The notes under the pieces were generated by a model. It was not told the origin of the DNA. It searched no databases and was given only the letters and a program-made list of their open reading frames with translations. A stretch of DNA of 64,000 nt, from positions 1 to 64,000 of the forward strand of contig CAVUNO010000015.1 of assembly GCA_963742875.1 (NCBI GenBank), read 5' to 3'. The stretch is from Bog-532 sp963742875. Lineage in GTDB: Bacteria > Actinomycetota > Actinomycetes > Streptosporangiales > Streptosporangiaceae. Shown here piece by piece: positions 1 through 9,863 of this stretch (position 1 is its first letter; each line of letters opens with the position of its first letter). A program made the translations under genes and the position numbers.

Positions 1-420
1 GTCGTTGGGAAAACGTCAATGCAGCCTCGTGAACGGCGCCGCAACACAACCAACACTGTTGAATTGTCAAGTTTCAGGCAGACCAAGCTGACGCCGACAA
101 GAACCAGCGCACCGTGGGGGCTGCCGATCTTGCTAACGCCGTGCTAACAACGGCTGTGGAGACATGGCGCTGAACGTGGACGCCAAAGGGACCCCGCGGC
201 CTCGTATGGCCCGCTGAGCGAGCCTGCGGCGGACTCTCCCGGACCTGCAAAGCCGCGGGCACCAGCCACACCCGATTTTCCGCCCAGAACGGGCGTCACC
301 GCAGGGATATCAGGGGCTGAAAAGCGGACGGTCGGCGATCAGTGCCGTTCCCCCGCAACCGCTGCCAATACTCCTGTCAAGCCGCTGGACAAATTCCCGA
401 ACGCGTCAACCGCGCTAGCC
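1..420. other. Gene-free left edge
   Basis: No reading frame here has a plausible start, ribosome binding site and recognisable protein. The short frames show no family resemblance. It lies downstream of the minus-strand GYD gene and may hold its terminator, but I see no clear hairpin with a T-run. Confidence 0.5.
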
Positions 421-753
421 TTACTGCCCGGGTGGCTGGTAAGCCTGCGCCGCGTCTTTGGACCGTGACAGCGCCTGGCTGAGTTGCTCTTGAGTCAGCA
501 GCTCATGCGTCTCCAGGTCCTTAAAGGCGCCCGTGCTTCCGACGGTGACGCTCAGAGAGGCCGCACTGATCGAGTCAGGGAGATCTAGAATGACGATCCC
601 GTCGTAACTGCCGAGCCCCCAGTAGAGGCATTCGACAGACCCGCCCAGCGAGTCAGCCAGCCGCCGCACCGTGGCGCTCCGGTCACCAGGGTTTTGGACC
701 ATCCGCGCCCATGCCTCGCTGGTGTAGGTGAACAAGGTCATGTACTTTGCCAT
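421..753 (-). CDS. GYD domain-containing protein
   Basis: 110 residues, a normal length for a stand-alone GYD protein. The N-terminus (MAKYMTLFTYTSEAW) and central GLGSYDGIVILDLPD segment match the GYD family, small ferredoxin-like-fold proteins of unknown biochemical role that take their name from a conserved Gly-Tyr-Asp-like motif (here GSYD). A purine-rich GAGGGGAG sequence precedes the ATG at ribosome-binding distance. It stands alone; the downstream side holds nothing and the divergent side leads into an insertion-sequence remnant. Family assignment is fairly sure, cellular function is unknown. Confidence 0.8.
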   Translation of the reverse strand: MAKYMTLFTYTSEAWARMVQNPGDRSATVRRLADSLGGSVECLYWGLGSYDGIVILDLPDSISAASLSVTVGSTGAFKDLETHELLTQEQLSQALSRSKDAAQAYQPPGQ

Positions 754-1245
754 TGCTGGCTCCCCTCAGCTCGCCCGGATCTTGGTCTGTACTGGTGAGC
801 CACGCCCCTCCCACGGGAGTGCCCGGCCCGCTCGGAACTGGATTCGCAGGCCAACAGTTCGTTCGTGACCGCGCGCAGCGAAGAGGCAAACGTCCTGGCC
901 TAGTGGGGCCAAAGGTCCCACCCTAGCCGGGCCATACGGCCCGCAGCCACCGATACCCCAAGCCTGTGAAACTAGGGTGCAGTGGTCCCTAGTGTTTATT
1001 ACCCTCCGTGCTCCGCGCACGCGGTCAGCCCTTCGCCGACACCACGCCCGGGGACACCCCCGACCCCCGGATCAATTAGTTGGCGGGGGACCATCTTCCT
1101 CGGCACTCCAGTGTCCAGGTCGCAAACACCGCGTCAATGGCGCCTACGGCGTCGCTTCGCGATCCAATGCCGCGTAGTTAAGAGCTTGCAGAAAAATAAC
1201 CCGTAGCTTCCCGGATTTCTGCTGTCTGGTGTGGTATTGGGTGCC
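754..1245. other. Intergenic region with short inverted repeat
   Basis: No convincing gene. A perfect 7-bp inverted repeat, ACTAGGG at 971-977 and CCCTAGT at 987-993 with a 9-nt spacer, could be an operator or a weak hairpin. The right part (about 1140-1245) is presumably the left end of the ISAzo13-type element, whose terminal repeats I could not fix. Confidence 0.4.
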
Positions 1246-2450
1246 ATGGAGGAATTCGGGCAGGTGCTGGCGGCGAAGTTCCAGGCGATCTTCCCGCATC
1301 TGGATGAGCGGCAGCGGCGGCTGCTGATGGGCGCCGAGGCCCGCGCGCTGGGGCACGGCGGGATCCGGGCGGTGGCCCGGGCCGCCGGGGTCCGCGAGGC
1401 CACCGTGTCGCTGGGAGTCGATGAGCTGGATGCGGGTGCGGAGCCGCTGGGCCGGGCTCGCAAACCGGGCGGTGGGCGCAAGCGGGCCGCGGAGCTGGAT
1501 CCGGGGCTGCGCCCGGCCTTGCTGGCCCTGGTCGAGCCGGAAGAGCGCGGCGATCCGATGTCGCCGCTGCGCTGGACGACCAAGTCGACCCGCAACCTGG
1601 CGGCGGAACTGACCCGCCAGGGCCACCGGGTAACCGCCGACACTGTTGGTGACCTGCTCCGCGGGGAAGGGTTCAGCCTGCAGGGCAACGCCAAGACCAT
1701 CGAGGGCCAGCGGCACCCGGACCGGGACGCCCAGTTCCGGTACATCAACGAGCAGGTCAAAGACCACCAGGGGACCGCAGATCCGGTGGTCAGCGTGGAC
1801 ACCAAAGAAGGAGCTGGTCGGGGAGTTCAAGAACGCGGGCCGGGAGTGGCGGCCCAAGGGCCAGCCCGTGGCCACCCGCACCCACGACTTCCCCGGGGAC
1901 AGCCTCGGCAAGGCGGTGCCGTACGGGGTCTATGACATCATCGCCGACGCCGGCTGGGTATCCGTCGGCACCGACCATGACACCGCCGCCTTCGCTGTGG
2001 AGTCGGTCCGCCGCTGGCGGAAAGCGGCCGGCCGCGGCGATTACCCACAGGCCCGGCGGCTGCTGATCACCGCGGACGCGGACGGCTCCAACGGCTACCG
2101 CACCCGCGCGTGGAAGGCCGAGCTGGCGGCCCTGGCCGTGGAGACGGGCCTGGAGATCACCTGCTGCCACTTCCCCCCGGGCACCCCCGGGCACCTCCAA
2201 GTGGAACAAGGTCGAGCACCGGCTGTTCTCCCACATCACGATGAACTGGCGGGGCCGCCCGCTGACCAGCCACGAGGTCATCGTGCAGACCATCGCCGCC
2301 ACCACGACCCGCACCGGGCTGCGCGTGCACGCCGAACTCGACACCAGCACCTACGACACCGGAGTCCAGATCAGCGACCGGCAGATGGACGCCTTACCCC
2401 TGACCCGCCACGACTGGCACGGGGACTGGAACTACACAGTTCCTGCTCGA
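1246..2450 (+). pseudogene. ISAzo13-family transposase, frameshifted
   Basis: The three forward frames join into one ISAzo13-type DDE transposase. Frame 1 gives the N-terminus (EEFGQVLAAKFQAIFPHLDERQRRLL, split in the family as HTH then catalytic part) up to SVDTK near 1800. Frame 2 gives the GEFKNAGREWRPKG to CCHFPPG part. Frame 3 gives KWNKVEHRLFSHITMNWRG and the DWHGDWNY C-terminus. The second frameshift is explained exactly by a 10-bp tandem duplication at 2176-2195; the first is a small indel at the AAAGAAGGAG run near 1800. The 3' end abuts an opposite-strand IS4 remnant at about 2440-2450, so one element probably inserted into or recombined with the other. Not functional as read. Confidence 0.8.
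2176..2195 (+). repeat. 10-bp tandem duplication causing a frameshift
   Basis: CCCGGGCACC occurs twice head to tail (2176-2185 and 2186-2195) inside the ISAzo13 transposase. Removing one copy restores the frame between HFPPGT and SKWNKVEH, which shows that the duplication is the inactivating event. Confidence 0.85.
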
Positions 2451-2940
2451 CGCCGGGCCGGTCACCCGAGCGCAGAACGCGGCCGCCCAGCAGGGTGTGG
2501 CGCAGGGCCAGGAACGCGGACTCAGCCGGTAGCCGTCGGCGACATGGCTGCCGTCGGCGCCGGTCATGGCCACTTGCGCGTCGACCATCCGCACCGGCAG
2601 GTCGTCCAGGCGAGATAGGTAGGAGCCGTCCGGCAGGTGCTCCAGCACCGGGGGGTTGCGGGTGGATTTGGCGCGGGCCAGCAGCATCGCCCCGGTGCCC
2701 GCGATCTCGGCGAGGAACTCGTTGGCGTCGAAGGCCCGGTCGAGCAGGACGAGCATGCCCGGGCGCAGCAGGTGCAGCAGCCGCCGGGCCAGGTGAGCCT
2801 CGTCCCGGTCGGCGGCCGAGCCGACGGTGGCACCGACCAGGCCGCGGGTGCCGGTCTCAGCCAGGCCATCAGCCGCAGCGTGGGATACCCGGCCAGGCCC
2901 ATCGGTAGCGGATCTTGCCGATCCAGGAACGGTTGCGGTT
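2438..2940 (-). pseudogene. IS4-family transposase remnant
   Basis: Reverse-strand frames give successive pieces of an IS4-type DDE transposase: NRSWIGKIRYR, GLAGYPTLRLMA, then the catalytic-core stretch LLDRAFDANEFLAEIAGTG and RLDDLPVRMVDAQVAMTG. After GYRL about 35 residues are missing, followed by the ESAFLALRHTLLGGRVLRSG C-terminal region in another frame. The N-terminal third is absent. It ends on the right exactly where a permease remnant begins on the other strand. Several frameshifts make it inactive. Confidence 0.72.
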
Positions 2941-3700
2941 ACTGACGTGTTGCCGCTGCCGGACTACCGGCGAGTGCCACTTGGCCTGGCCAATCGTCTG
3001 ACTTCGGTAGAGGGCGTGGCGGCCGCTGTTCCCGACGTCTCGTTCCAGGTGGCCCTGGAGCCGACCAGCGGGAACATTGCCACGGGTACGGCGGCCGAGC
3101 CGTTCCAGGCTCATGGCTGGGCCAGTGCCGCGCTCACCCCGTTCCGCCTGGCTAGCGGACGTGCGCCGGTCACAGCCAGCCATAGTCCTCGGCTCGGGCG
3201 TGGCCGCCTCGACGGGGTTGCGTATCGGGTCCGCTGTTCGTCTGGCGGGCCAGGACCTTCCTCCCTTCAAAGGTGGTGGGCGTGGCCGCGGCCAGGGGCG
3301 CCAACCCGGCCGGGGACTGGACCGTGTTCCTGTCGGACGCCGAGGCGGCCGCGCTGTACGGCCACCCGGGACAGGCCGACATTATCGGCATCGTGGCCAA
3401 GCCGGGGGTGTCCGCGGCCACCCTGACCGGGCGCGTCCAGGCCGTACTCGGCGGCTCGCATCTGACCGTGCTCGAGCCGGCGAAGATCGGCCAGGCTGAG
3501 GACCTCGCCGTCGGCACCGACAAGCTCGGTCTGCTTCAGCTGGCGACGAACGTTGCGGTCGACGTGGGGGCCATCGCGTTCTTCGTCGTGGCCGGGACCA
3601 TCGCGCTGTCGGTCGCCCTGCGCTGGGGCAATCTGGCCCTGCTGCGGGCGGTCGGCGCGGACACCTGGGACGAGATACGCCTGCCCCTGACCGGGCCCGG
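2937..3700 (+). pseudogene. FtsX-like ABC transporter permease remnant
   Basis: Three forward frames in turn spell parts of a MacB/FtsX-type permease extracellular domain: LPLPDYRRVPLGLANRL to FRLASGRAPV, then GSAVRLAGQDLPPF, then VGVAAARGANPAGDWTVFLS through a hydrophobic segment AIAFFVVAGTIALSVALRWG and the LLRAVGADTWDEIR motif typical of these permeases. Frameshifts fall near 3168 and 3270. The protein stops being recognisable at about 3690 and both ends are lost. It would have been an inner-membrane permease for lipid or peptide export. Confidence 0.7.
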
Positions 3701-3757
3701 CGGCAGCCCTGCCGCCGGCGCAGCCTCCGGAGCGGCCGGTGGGCGTGCGGCAATGCC

Positions 3758-5079
3758 ATGGCCAGTGCCGATGACGCGGTGCCTGGCGAGTTCGCGGCTT
3801 TGGTCCGGTCCTGTACGCGGGGCCTGGCACTGGCGCCGGTGGTGCGTATACAGGCCAGCCGCTGCGTGCTCCGGCTGCTCGACGACACCAGCCAGCCACT
3901 CGCCGAGATCGCCGCCGATCACGTTCTGGCCGAGCCAGCCGACGGATCCGCCGCCACATCGTGGGACGAGATCGAGGCCGAGCTGGTCACCGGCGGGCCC
4001 GCACTGCTGGAGGTGATCGACCTGCAGTTGCGCCGGGCCGGCGCCCGGCCCGCCGCCGCCACGACCAAACCGCAGCGGGCGCTGGCTGGCCGCCTGACCG
4101 CCGCCGGGGCCGCGCCGGAACCACCGCCGCTGACCCGACATTCGCCCGCGGGCGAGGTGGTGCTCGCCTACGTGCGCGACCAGGTGGCCGCAATCACCCG
4201 TTATGACCCGCGGGTCCGCCGTGATAAGCCAGACGCCGTGCACCTGATGCGGGTCGCCACCCGCCGGGCCCGCAGCGCGTTGCAGGCCTTCGGCGGCGTC
4301 ATCGACCGGCACACGACCCGGCCGCTGTGCGCGGAGCTGAAGTGGCTCGCGGCGGCGCTCGGACAAGCCCGCGACACCGAGGTGCTGCTGGCCCGGCTGA
4401 CCGCCAACCTTGCTGTTATCCCCCCCGCCCTGGTGGTAGGGCCAGTGCAGGCCCGCATTACTGCCCACTTCAACGCCGAGCTCCCCAGGCACGCCGGGCC
4501 GCGCTCAAGGCGCTCGACGGGCAGCGCTATCTGCGCTTGCTCGACGACCTGCATGCGCTGCTGGCCGACCCGCCGCTGACACCGCTGGCGAAACGCCCGG
4601 CAGGCAAGGTGCTGGCCAAGCCGGTCCGGCAGGCAGCACGCCGGCCACAGCGCGCCCTGGACGCCGTGCCCGGCGCCGAAGACCGCGACACTGCGATCCA
4701 TGAGGCGCGCAAGGCCACCAAACGGGCCCGGTACGCCGCCGAAGCAGCCGTGCCCGCACTCGGCAGGACCGCCAGCCGCCAGGCCACACAAGCCAAGGAA
4801 CTGCAGCAACTGCTCGGCGACCACCACGACAGCGTTGTCGCACGGATAGTGCTGCTCGACCTGGCCCAGATGGCCCGGGCGGCGGGGGAGGACACCTTCA
4901 CCTACGACCTGATGCACCACGGCCAAGCCTGCCAGGCCGCCACCATCGAGCAATCCTGCCACGCCTGGCAGCCGGGAAGTGACGGAGACATCGGCGAGCT
5001 GCACGAAGCGCCGCAGGAACACCGCCAGGCCATGGCGGTGGCATGGTGGCGCTGCACGGTCACGCTGCTTCGTGAATGA
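3758..5079 (+). pseudogene. CYTH-CHAD domain protein, one frameshift
   Basis: The first frame (3758 to about 4485) carries the C-terminal half of a CYTH domain (WDEIEAELVTGGPALLEVID) and the start of a CHAD domain (HLMRVATRRARSALQAFGGV, then ELKWLAAALGQARDTEVLL). The second frame (about 4487-5079) carries the rest of CHAD (AIHEARKATKRARYAAEA, LQQLLGDHHDSVVARIVLL). The shift is at a CCCC run near 4487. CHAD is a histidine-rich helical domain that binds polyphosphate. The first CYTH strands are missing, so the 5' end is also truncated. A polyphosphate kinase fragment follows directly, which suggests this was a polyphosphate locus. Confidence 0.8.
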
Positions 5080-5132
5080 TCGAGGCCAGGCGGGGGCGAT
5101 GGCCCGGAGGTGCGCGGATATGTCAGAGCCTG

Positions 5133-5960
5133 CGGTTGAGCTGGCTCAGCTTCGCCCGCCGCGTGCTCGCTCTGGCCGAGGACCCGGATTAGCCTCTTCT
5201 GAAGCGGGTCAAGTTCGCCGGGATCGTGGGCATGCTCTACGACGAATTCGCGATGAAGCGGATCGGCGGCCTGGTCCGGCAGGTCCGAAAGGGTCAGCGC
5301 CGACGCGGACCTGACGGCCTGACCCCGGCCGAGGTGCTCCGGGCCTGCCGCGCGGAGCTGCGGTCCCAGCAGGAGGTGGTGGCCAGGCTCGTCGAGGAGC
5401 AGTTGCGTCCTGCTCTGCGCGGCCTCGGGGCCCCGATCTTGGATGCCGGGGATCTGGATCCGTCCCAGCGGGACTTCCTCGCGCGATACTTCGTAGACTC
5501 CGTTGAACCGATCCTTATCCCGCTTGCCGCGGACGCCGCACATCCGTTCCCGTTCATCAGCAACCTCGCCCTCAACCTGGCGGTGCTGGTCACCGAACCG
5601 GGCCGCCGGAAAACGCCGTTTCGTCCGGATCAAGGTGCCGGACAACCGGCCGCGATGGGTGCCGCTGCCGAACCATGCGGGCTGGGTGCCCTTGAGCAGG
5701 TGATCACCGGCAATCTGAGCGTGCTCTTCCCGCAGGCGCCGGAGCTGGCCTGCTCTTTCTTCCGGGTCACGAGGGGGGCGAAGGATGATCCGTGGAGCGA
5801 TCAGGCCGGGGACGAGGACGTGGACCTCTCCCCCGGTGCGATCATCGGGATGGTCACGGCGGAGGTGACCGCCCGGAAGTACGCGGGTGTGGTACGGGTG
5901 GAGGTCAGCGCCGATATGCCCGCCGACCTCCGGGACTGGCTCGGAAAGCGACGGCGAGCT
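5133..5960 (+). pseudogene. ppk1: Polyphosphate kinase 1 remnant, 3' truncated
   Basis: Begins with RLSWLSFARRVLALAEDPD and an in-frame TAG, then LLKRVKFAGIVGMLYDEFAMKR, the PPK1 N-terminal helical domain. It continues with FLARYFVDSVEPILIPLA and PFPFISNLALNLAVL (head domain) and RIKVPDNRPRWVPLP in a shifted frame around 5610-5700, then QVITGNLSVLFPQAPELA. The sequence leaves the family near residue 275, so the catalytic C-terminal domains with the phospho-histidine are gone (PPK1 is normally about 690-700 residues). One stop and two compensating frameshifts are visible. The ribosome binding site of the next gene lies just downstream. Confidence 0.78.
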
Positions 5961-6031
5961 TACGGACCAGTCATCGATCACTCATTTCGCTCAAGCCACC
6001 AATCACTACTGGACGGACAGGAGGCTCACCC

Positions 6032-7624
6032 ATGGCGGAATTCCTCTCGGCGGATGAGGCGGTAGCCCGGATCCCCGACGGCGCCACGCTCGGGATGACC
6101 GGCATCGTCATGTGCGGGGTCGCCGAGGAGGTGGCGGCCGCCATCGAAAGGGCCTTCCGGGACCGCGGGCACCCGCGGGACCTCACCCTCGTGCACGCCG
6201 CCGGCATTGGCAACTGGCAGAAGGCGAGGGTCGCCCACCTCGGGCACGAGGGCCTGGTCACCAAGTGGATCGGCGGCCACACCGGCGCGGCCCCGGCGAT
6301 GGCCCACCTCATCGAGGAGAACCATTGCCAGGCCTATTGCATCCCCCAGGGAGTCGAGGCCCAGCTCTACCGGGAGATCGCCGCCCACCGCCCAGGCCTC
6401 ATCACCCACGTCGGCATCGGCACCTTCGTCGACCCCCGCCTCGGGGGCGGCCGGATGAACCAGGCGACGACCGCCGATTATGTGCAGGTGATCGAGATCG
6501 AGCAACAGGAGTACCTCCTGTACCCCTCGTTTCCCATCGACGTGGCGGTGATCCGGGGCACCACCGCCGACGAACTGGGTAACGTCACCCTGGACGAAGA
6601 GGCGGTCCTCCTGGGCCAGCTCCCGATGGCCCAGGCGGCCAAGAACAGCGGCGGCATCGTGATCGCCCAGGTGAAGTACACGGCCCAGGCCGGCACCCTG
6701 CACCCCAAGCATGTGCGGGTCCCCGCCCCGCTGGTCGATTACGTGGTGGTCGCCTCCTGTCCCGAGTTCCATCCCCAAACGGCCGGCGGCTTCGACCCGG
6801 CGCTGTCGGGGGATTTGCGGGTCCCCCGGACGGCGGCCAAGCCACCTCCCCTGGGTGCGCGCGCCGTGGTGGTCCGCCGTGCGGCCATGCAGCTCGTCCC
6901 GGGTGCGGTCGTCAACCTCGGCGTCGGCTATCCCGACGCCATGGGCGGGCTGGCCGCCGAGGAGGGGGTCGACGAGATGGTGACCCTCACCACCGAGCCC
7001 GGCGCGGTGGGCGGGCAACCGGGGGCGGATTTGTTCTTCGGCACGTCACGCAACGCCCAGGCACTCATCGAGCAGGCGGCCATGTTCGACTGGTACGACG
7101 GCGGGGGGCTCGACATCGCCTTCCTGGGCCTGGCGCAGACCGACCAGCACGGCAACGTCAACGTGAGCCGCTTCAGCGGCCGCGACGTGGGGCCGGGCGG
7201 CTTCATCAACATCACCCAGGCGACGAAGACCGTCATCTACTGCGGTTCGTTCACCGCCGGAGGCCTCGAGGTCGCAACCGGCGACGGCCGTCTCCAAGTC
7301 ACCAAGGAAGGCAAATTCAAGAAGTTCGTCTCGGCGGTGGAGCAGATCACCTTCAGCGGCGCCGAGGCGACCCGGCGAGGCCAGCGGATCCTGTACGTGA
7401 CCGAACGCGCCGTCTTCGAGCTGCACGAGGGGAGGATGACCTTGACCGAGCTCGCCCCCGGCATCGACCTGGAGCGCAACGTGCCCGCACAGATGGAGTT
7501 CACGCCCGTGCTGGCAGAGCCGCTCGCTCCCATGCCCGGCCACCTCTTCTACCAGAAGTGGGGAAAACTGCGGTCCATCATCACCGCCGCGGCTCCGGCT
7601 GCCGCCTCCACCGCCGGGGCGTGA
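6032..7624 (+). CDS. Acyl-CoA:acetate/3-ketoacid CoA transferase (YdiF type)
   Basis: 530 residues carrying both class I CoA-transferase domains on one chain, as in YdiF-type enzymes: an alpha-like half from residue 1 (ADEAVARIPDGATLGMTG) and a beta-like half from about 270 (RRAAMQLVPGAVVNLGVGYP). The LTTEPGAVGG motif places the probable catalytic glutamate at residue 322, which would form the glutamyl-CoA thioester. It would move CoA between acyl-CoA and free acids in the cytoplasm. The ATG at 6032 is preceded by GGACAGGAGG, a strong ribosome binding site. The frame is intact and shows no damage, in contrast to the decayed genes just upstream. Substrate is not predictable from the sequence alone. 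Confidence 0.88.
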   Translation: MAEFLSADEAVARIPDGATLGMTGIVMCGVAEEVAAAIERAFRDRGHPRDLTLVHAAGIGNWQKARVAHLGHEGLVTKWIGGHTGAAPAMAHLIEENHCQAYCIPQGVEAQLYREIAAHRPGLITHVGIGTFVDPRLGGGRMNQATTADYVQVIEIEQQEYLLYPSFPIDVAVIRGTTADELGNVTLDEEAVLLGQLPMAQAAKNSGGIVIAQVKYTAQAGTLHPKHVRVPAPLVDYVVVASCPEFHPQTAGGFDPALSGDLRVPRTAAKPPPLGARAVVVRRAAMQLVPGAVVNLGVGYPDAMGGLAAEEGVDEMVTLTTEPGAVGGQPGADLFFGTSRNAQALIEQAAMFDWYDGGGLDIAFLGLAQTDQHGNVNVSRFSGRDVGPGGFINITQATKTVIYCGSFTAGGLEVATGDGRLQVTKEGKFKKFVSAVEQITFSGAEATRRGQRILYVTERAVFELHEGRMTLTELAPGIDLERNVPAQMEFTPVLAEPLAPMPGHLFYQKWGKLRSIITAAAPAAASTAGA

Positions 7625-8494
7625 CACCCCGCCAGCTAGGGATCGTTCCCTCGTCCGGTTCGGGGAGGCCGACGGACCCCTGTGAGGTGCCAGAACTCGC
7701 GCAGAGCATCTGACCTGGGCTTCTGCCCTCGGCACTCGTGCTCCTCTTTCCACCGGCCGTCGCCGTCCTCCCTCGCGGCGGCGATGAAACGCCGTCTATC
7801 TCCAGGCACATGTGGTGGTCGTAGATCTTGATTGACATCGGGTCGCCCATCTCCCGCCCGAAGAGCGACGGGAGCCATGCACGGGAGCCAACGCATGCAG
7901 ACTCCCCCAGACCGACCGCGACGCCTTCAGGGCGTTATTGCAGGTGAGAGGCTCCCTGGCCGACTCAGTCCGACCGGGCCAGACGGGCCATTCGTGACTG
8001 GGGGTCAAGGGGTCGCGGGTTCAAATCCCGCCGTCCCGACTGTTTTTCGAACGCTTCTTCGCTATGTACAGCAGCAGTACAGCAGTACCCGAGGAAGACT
8101 CTTAAGGTCTGCATCCGGCCTCTGAGTGGCCGCCATGCGGTCGGCGGATTCAAGATCACGACGTTGGGCCGGGGTGGATTTGCGTCCCGGGTGTTACGCG
8201 TCGTCATTCGCCATGAGCGCCGGACGTAACTCACGGCGAGCCTCGGTTGCTGGCATGCCTATCCAGTGGGCATCTCCGCCGTGCTCACCCTGGCACCGGG
8301 ATCCTCACCTTGGCGGCTCCAGTCGGCGCATGCCGGTACCCCGGCTTACGTCACGGACGGTGACGGCAAGGCCGGGATGCGGCGCGCGAGATCCGCCGAT
8401 CTGAGCGGCCTGTGGCATTATCACCGCTGGCCGTTGAGGTGTGCAGATCTGGTCAGTCTGGCGCGGGGGGCAGTCCCCGGTTGGGGGTCCGGCT
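7625..8494. other. 870-bp gene-poor region around a tRNA fragment
   Basis: No frame on either strand resembles a protein or has a good start. The only recognisable element is the tRNA-Pro 3' fragment at 7995-8040. No integrase gene is visible next to it. A short T-run (8042-8046) follows the tRNA end, as expected for a native tRNA terminator region. Confidence 0.5.
7995..8040 (+). tRNA. 3' fragment of tRNA-Pro(GGG), likely attachment-site scar
   Basis: The segment reads as the anticodon loop CTGGGGG with the 3' anticodon strand TCAAG, then a T arm (GCGGG, loop TTCAAAT, CCCGC) and the 3' acceptor strand CGTCCCG plus discriminator A. The 5' half, with its D arm and matching acceptor CGGGACG, is absent upstream, so this is not a working tRNA. 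Tyrosine integrases commonly use tRNA 3' ends as attachment sites and leave such fragments behind. I therefore read it as an att remnant of a departed or rearranged integrative element. Confidence 0.75.
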
Positions 8495-9142
8495 TCAGGC
8501 GTGGTCGTTTTTGTTCCACAGCTGGTGAGTAAGGCCGCTAGGCGAGGCGACCGACTCGACGGTGAAGCGGTCTTCGAGGCCGCTTGATCCCTCCCAGAGG
8601 GATACGCCGCGCCCAAGGGTAATCGGCACGATCACCAGGTGCATGAAGTCGACCAGGCCGGCCTGGAGGAACTGACGCACCGTCGAGGGTCCTCCCCCGA
8701 TGCGGACGTCACGACCACCAGCAGCCTGCCGGGCTAGGCGGAGCACCTCCTCCAGTGGCCCGTCCACGAACCGGAAGCTGGTCCCGTTAGGAAAGTCAAT
8801 CGTGGGATGCGGGTGGTGGCTCATGACGAACACCGGTGTCTGGAATGGCGGCTCGTCGCCCCACCAGCCCCGCCACCCATCGTCGGGCCAATCACCAACC
8901 TGGGGACCGAACTTGCGCCGTCCCATGATCTCGGCGCCGATGCCCTGGCTCCACATGCTGGTCAGAGCGCGGTCCAGCGTGACGGGGGCATCCGCCTTAT
9001 CGACGCCATGGATTACCCGGCCATCGAACCACGTGAACAACCGCTCGGCGCCGCCGATCGGGGCGTCGAACGTCACATGCTCGCCGGCGGCGTAGCCGTC
9101 GAGGGAGACGTTCATGTTGTGGACCCGGGTGCGGGGCATCAC
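8495..9142 (-). CDS. Dihydrofolate reductase family (RibD C-terminal-like) protein
   Basis: 215 residues. The N-terminus MPRTRVHNMNVSLDGYAAG is the typical start of the RibD_C/DHFR-like family. GRRKFGPQVGDWPDDGW, RIGGGPSTVRQFLQAGLVDF and VPITLGRGVSLW are the nucleotide-binding and C-terminal family motifs. Members are NADPH-dependent reductases of largely unknown substrate. The start is ATG with GAAGGAGTC upstream. It stands alone on the minus strand, with gene-poor sequence on both sides, and appears intact. Confidence 0.85.
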   Translation of the reverse strand: MMPRTRVHNMNVSLDGYAAGEHVTFDAPIGGAERLFTWFDGRVIHGVDKADAPVTLDRALTSMWSQGIGAEIMGRRKFGPQVGDWPDDGWRGWWGDEPPFQTPVFVMSHHPHPTIDFPNGTSFRFVDGPLEEVLRLARQAAGGRDVRIGGGPSTVRQFLQAGLVDFMHLVIVPITLGRGVSLWEGSSGLEDRFTVESVASPSGLTHQLWNKNDHA

Positions 9143-9862
9143 GACTCCTTCTGCGATCGGATGAAGCGTTCACAACATAGACCGGCGGGATGGCCGGGAC
9201 CTATCGCTGAACGCTGACATGGTGTTGCGGTGGCCCAACCGCCGCATCCGCACCGCATGCGACCCGGCATGGCGAGCCGGAGTAGTGACGGCGATGCTCA
9301 CGGCAAGCCCCCGCGCGTCGATACCGAGCAAGAACAGTCTTCGCGCCACCGCCAGGGCCGGGCGAACCGGTTCGAGTAGCGCCGGCCCTGCGGCCATGCC
9401 AGACAGGCAAGTAGTCACGCTCAGTGACTAACACTAGTCGCTGACCGCCGCGCAAAACCGCCTTACCTGCATCCGCCGTTGACCGCAAGCGCGTTCTGCG
9501 ACGTTCCCTCGCGAGTGCAGGAATTTGGCAAGGGGCGAGGACCCGTAGGCTTTCCGCCGATCGGGCAGGCTTGTGACCTGCCCGTATAGCCCGATCAGGG
9601 TCCTCGCGAGGGTTCCCTTGTCAAATTCCGGGGCGGCCGGTCAGCTCGATGCCGATGCTCACCAGTCGTGGTTGCCCCTGGTCCTGGGGCGTGGCTGAGT
9701 CTGCTCCCTGTGCCCGATAGCTGCCGGGAGCGGATCATGCCAGGCGGCGGGGCAGCGAGCCGCTGGTGTAGATGTGGTTCAGCGGTTCAGGCTGGTTGGC
9801 CTTTCTGCGCGGGGTGACGAGCCGTGGCGGCCGGGGGCGGGGCCAGGGAGCAGCCAGCCTTA
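9143..9862. other. Gene-free region left of IS630
   Basis: No coding sequence recognised. It contains the 110-nt inverted-repeat element at 9520-9629 and ends at the left inverted repeat of the IS630 element. Confidence 0.5.
9520..9629. repeat. 110-nt interrupted inverted repeat, MITE-like
   Basis: The outer arms pair as GGAATTTG-CAAGGG (9520-9534) with CCCTTGTCAAATTCC (9615-9629). Inside them GCGAGGACCC (about 9535-9544) pairs with GGGTCCTCGC (about 9598-9607), then GATCGGGC pairs with GCCCGATC, and GGGCAGG pairs with CCTGCCC at the tip. This nested dyad would fold as a long hairpin in DNA or RNA. It encodes nothing and sits beside insertion sequences, which fits a miniature inverted-repeat element or a paired IS end. 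A long structured terminator is the alternative. Confidence 0.6.
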
Positions 9863-9863
9863 C

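Noticed and set aside
7965..8234. Minus-strand frame of 89 codons covering the tRNA-Pro fragment
   Set aside because: The peptide is the well-known spurious translation across a tRNA (RRDLNPRPLDPQ-like). There is no ribosome binding site and no family.
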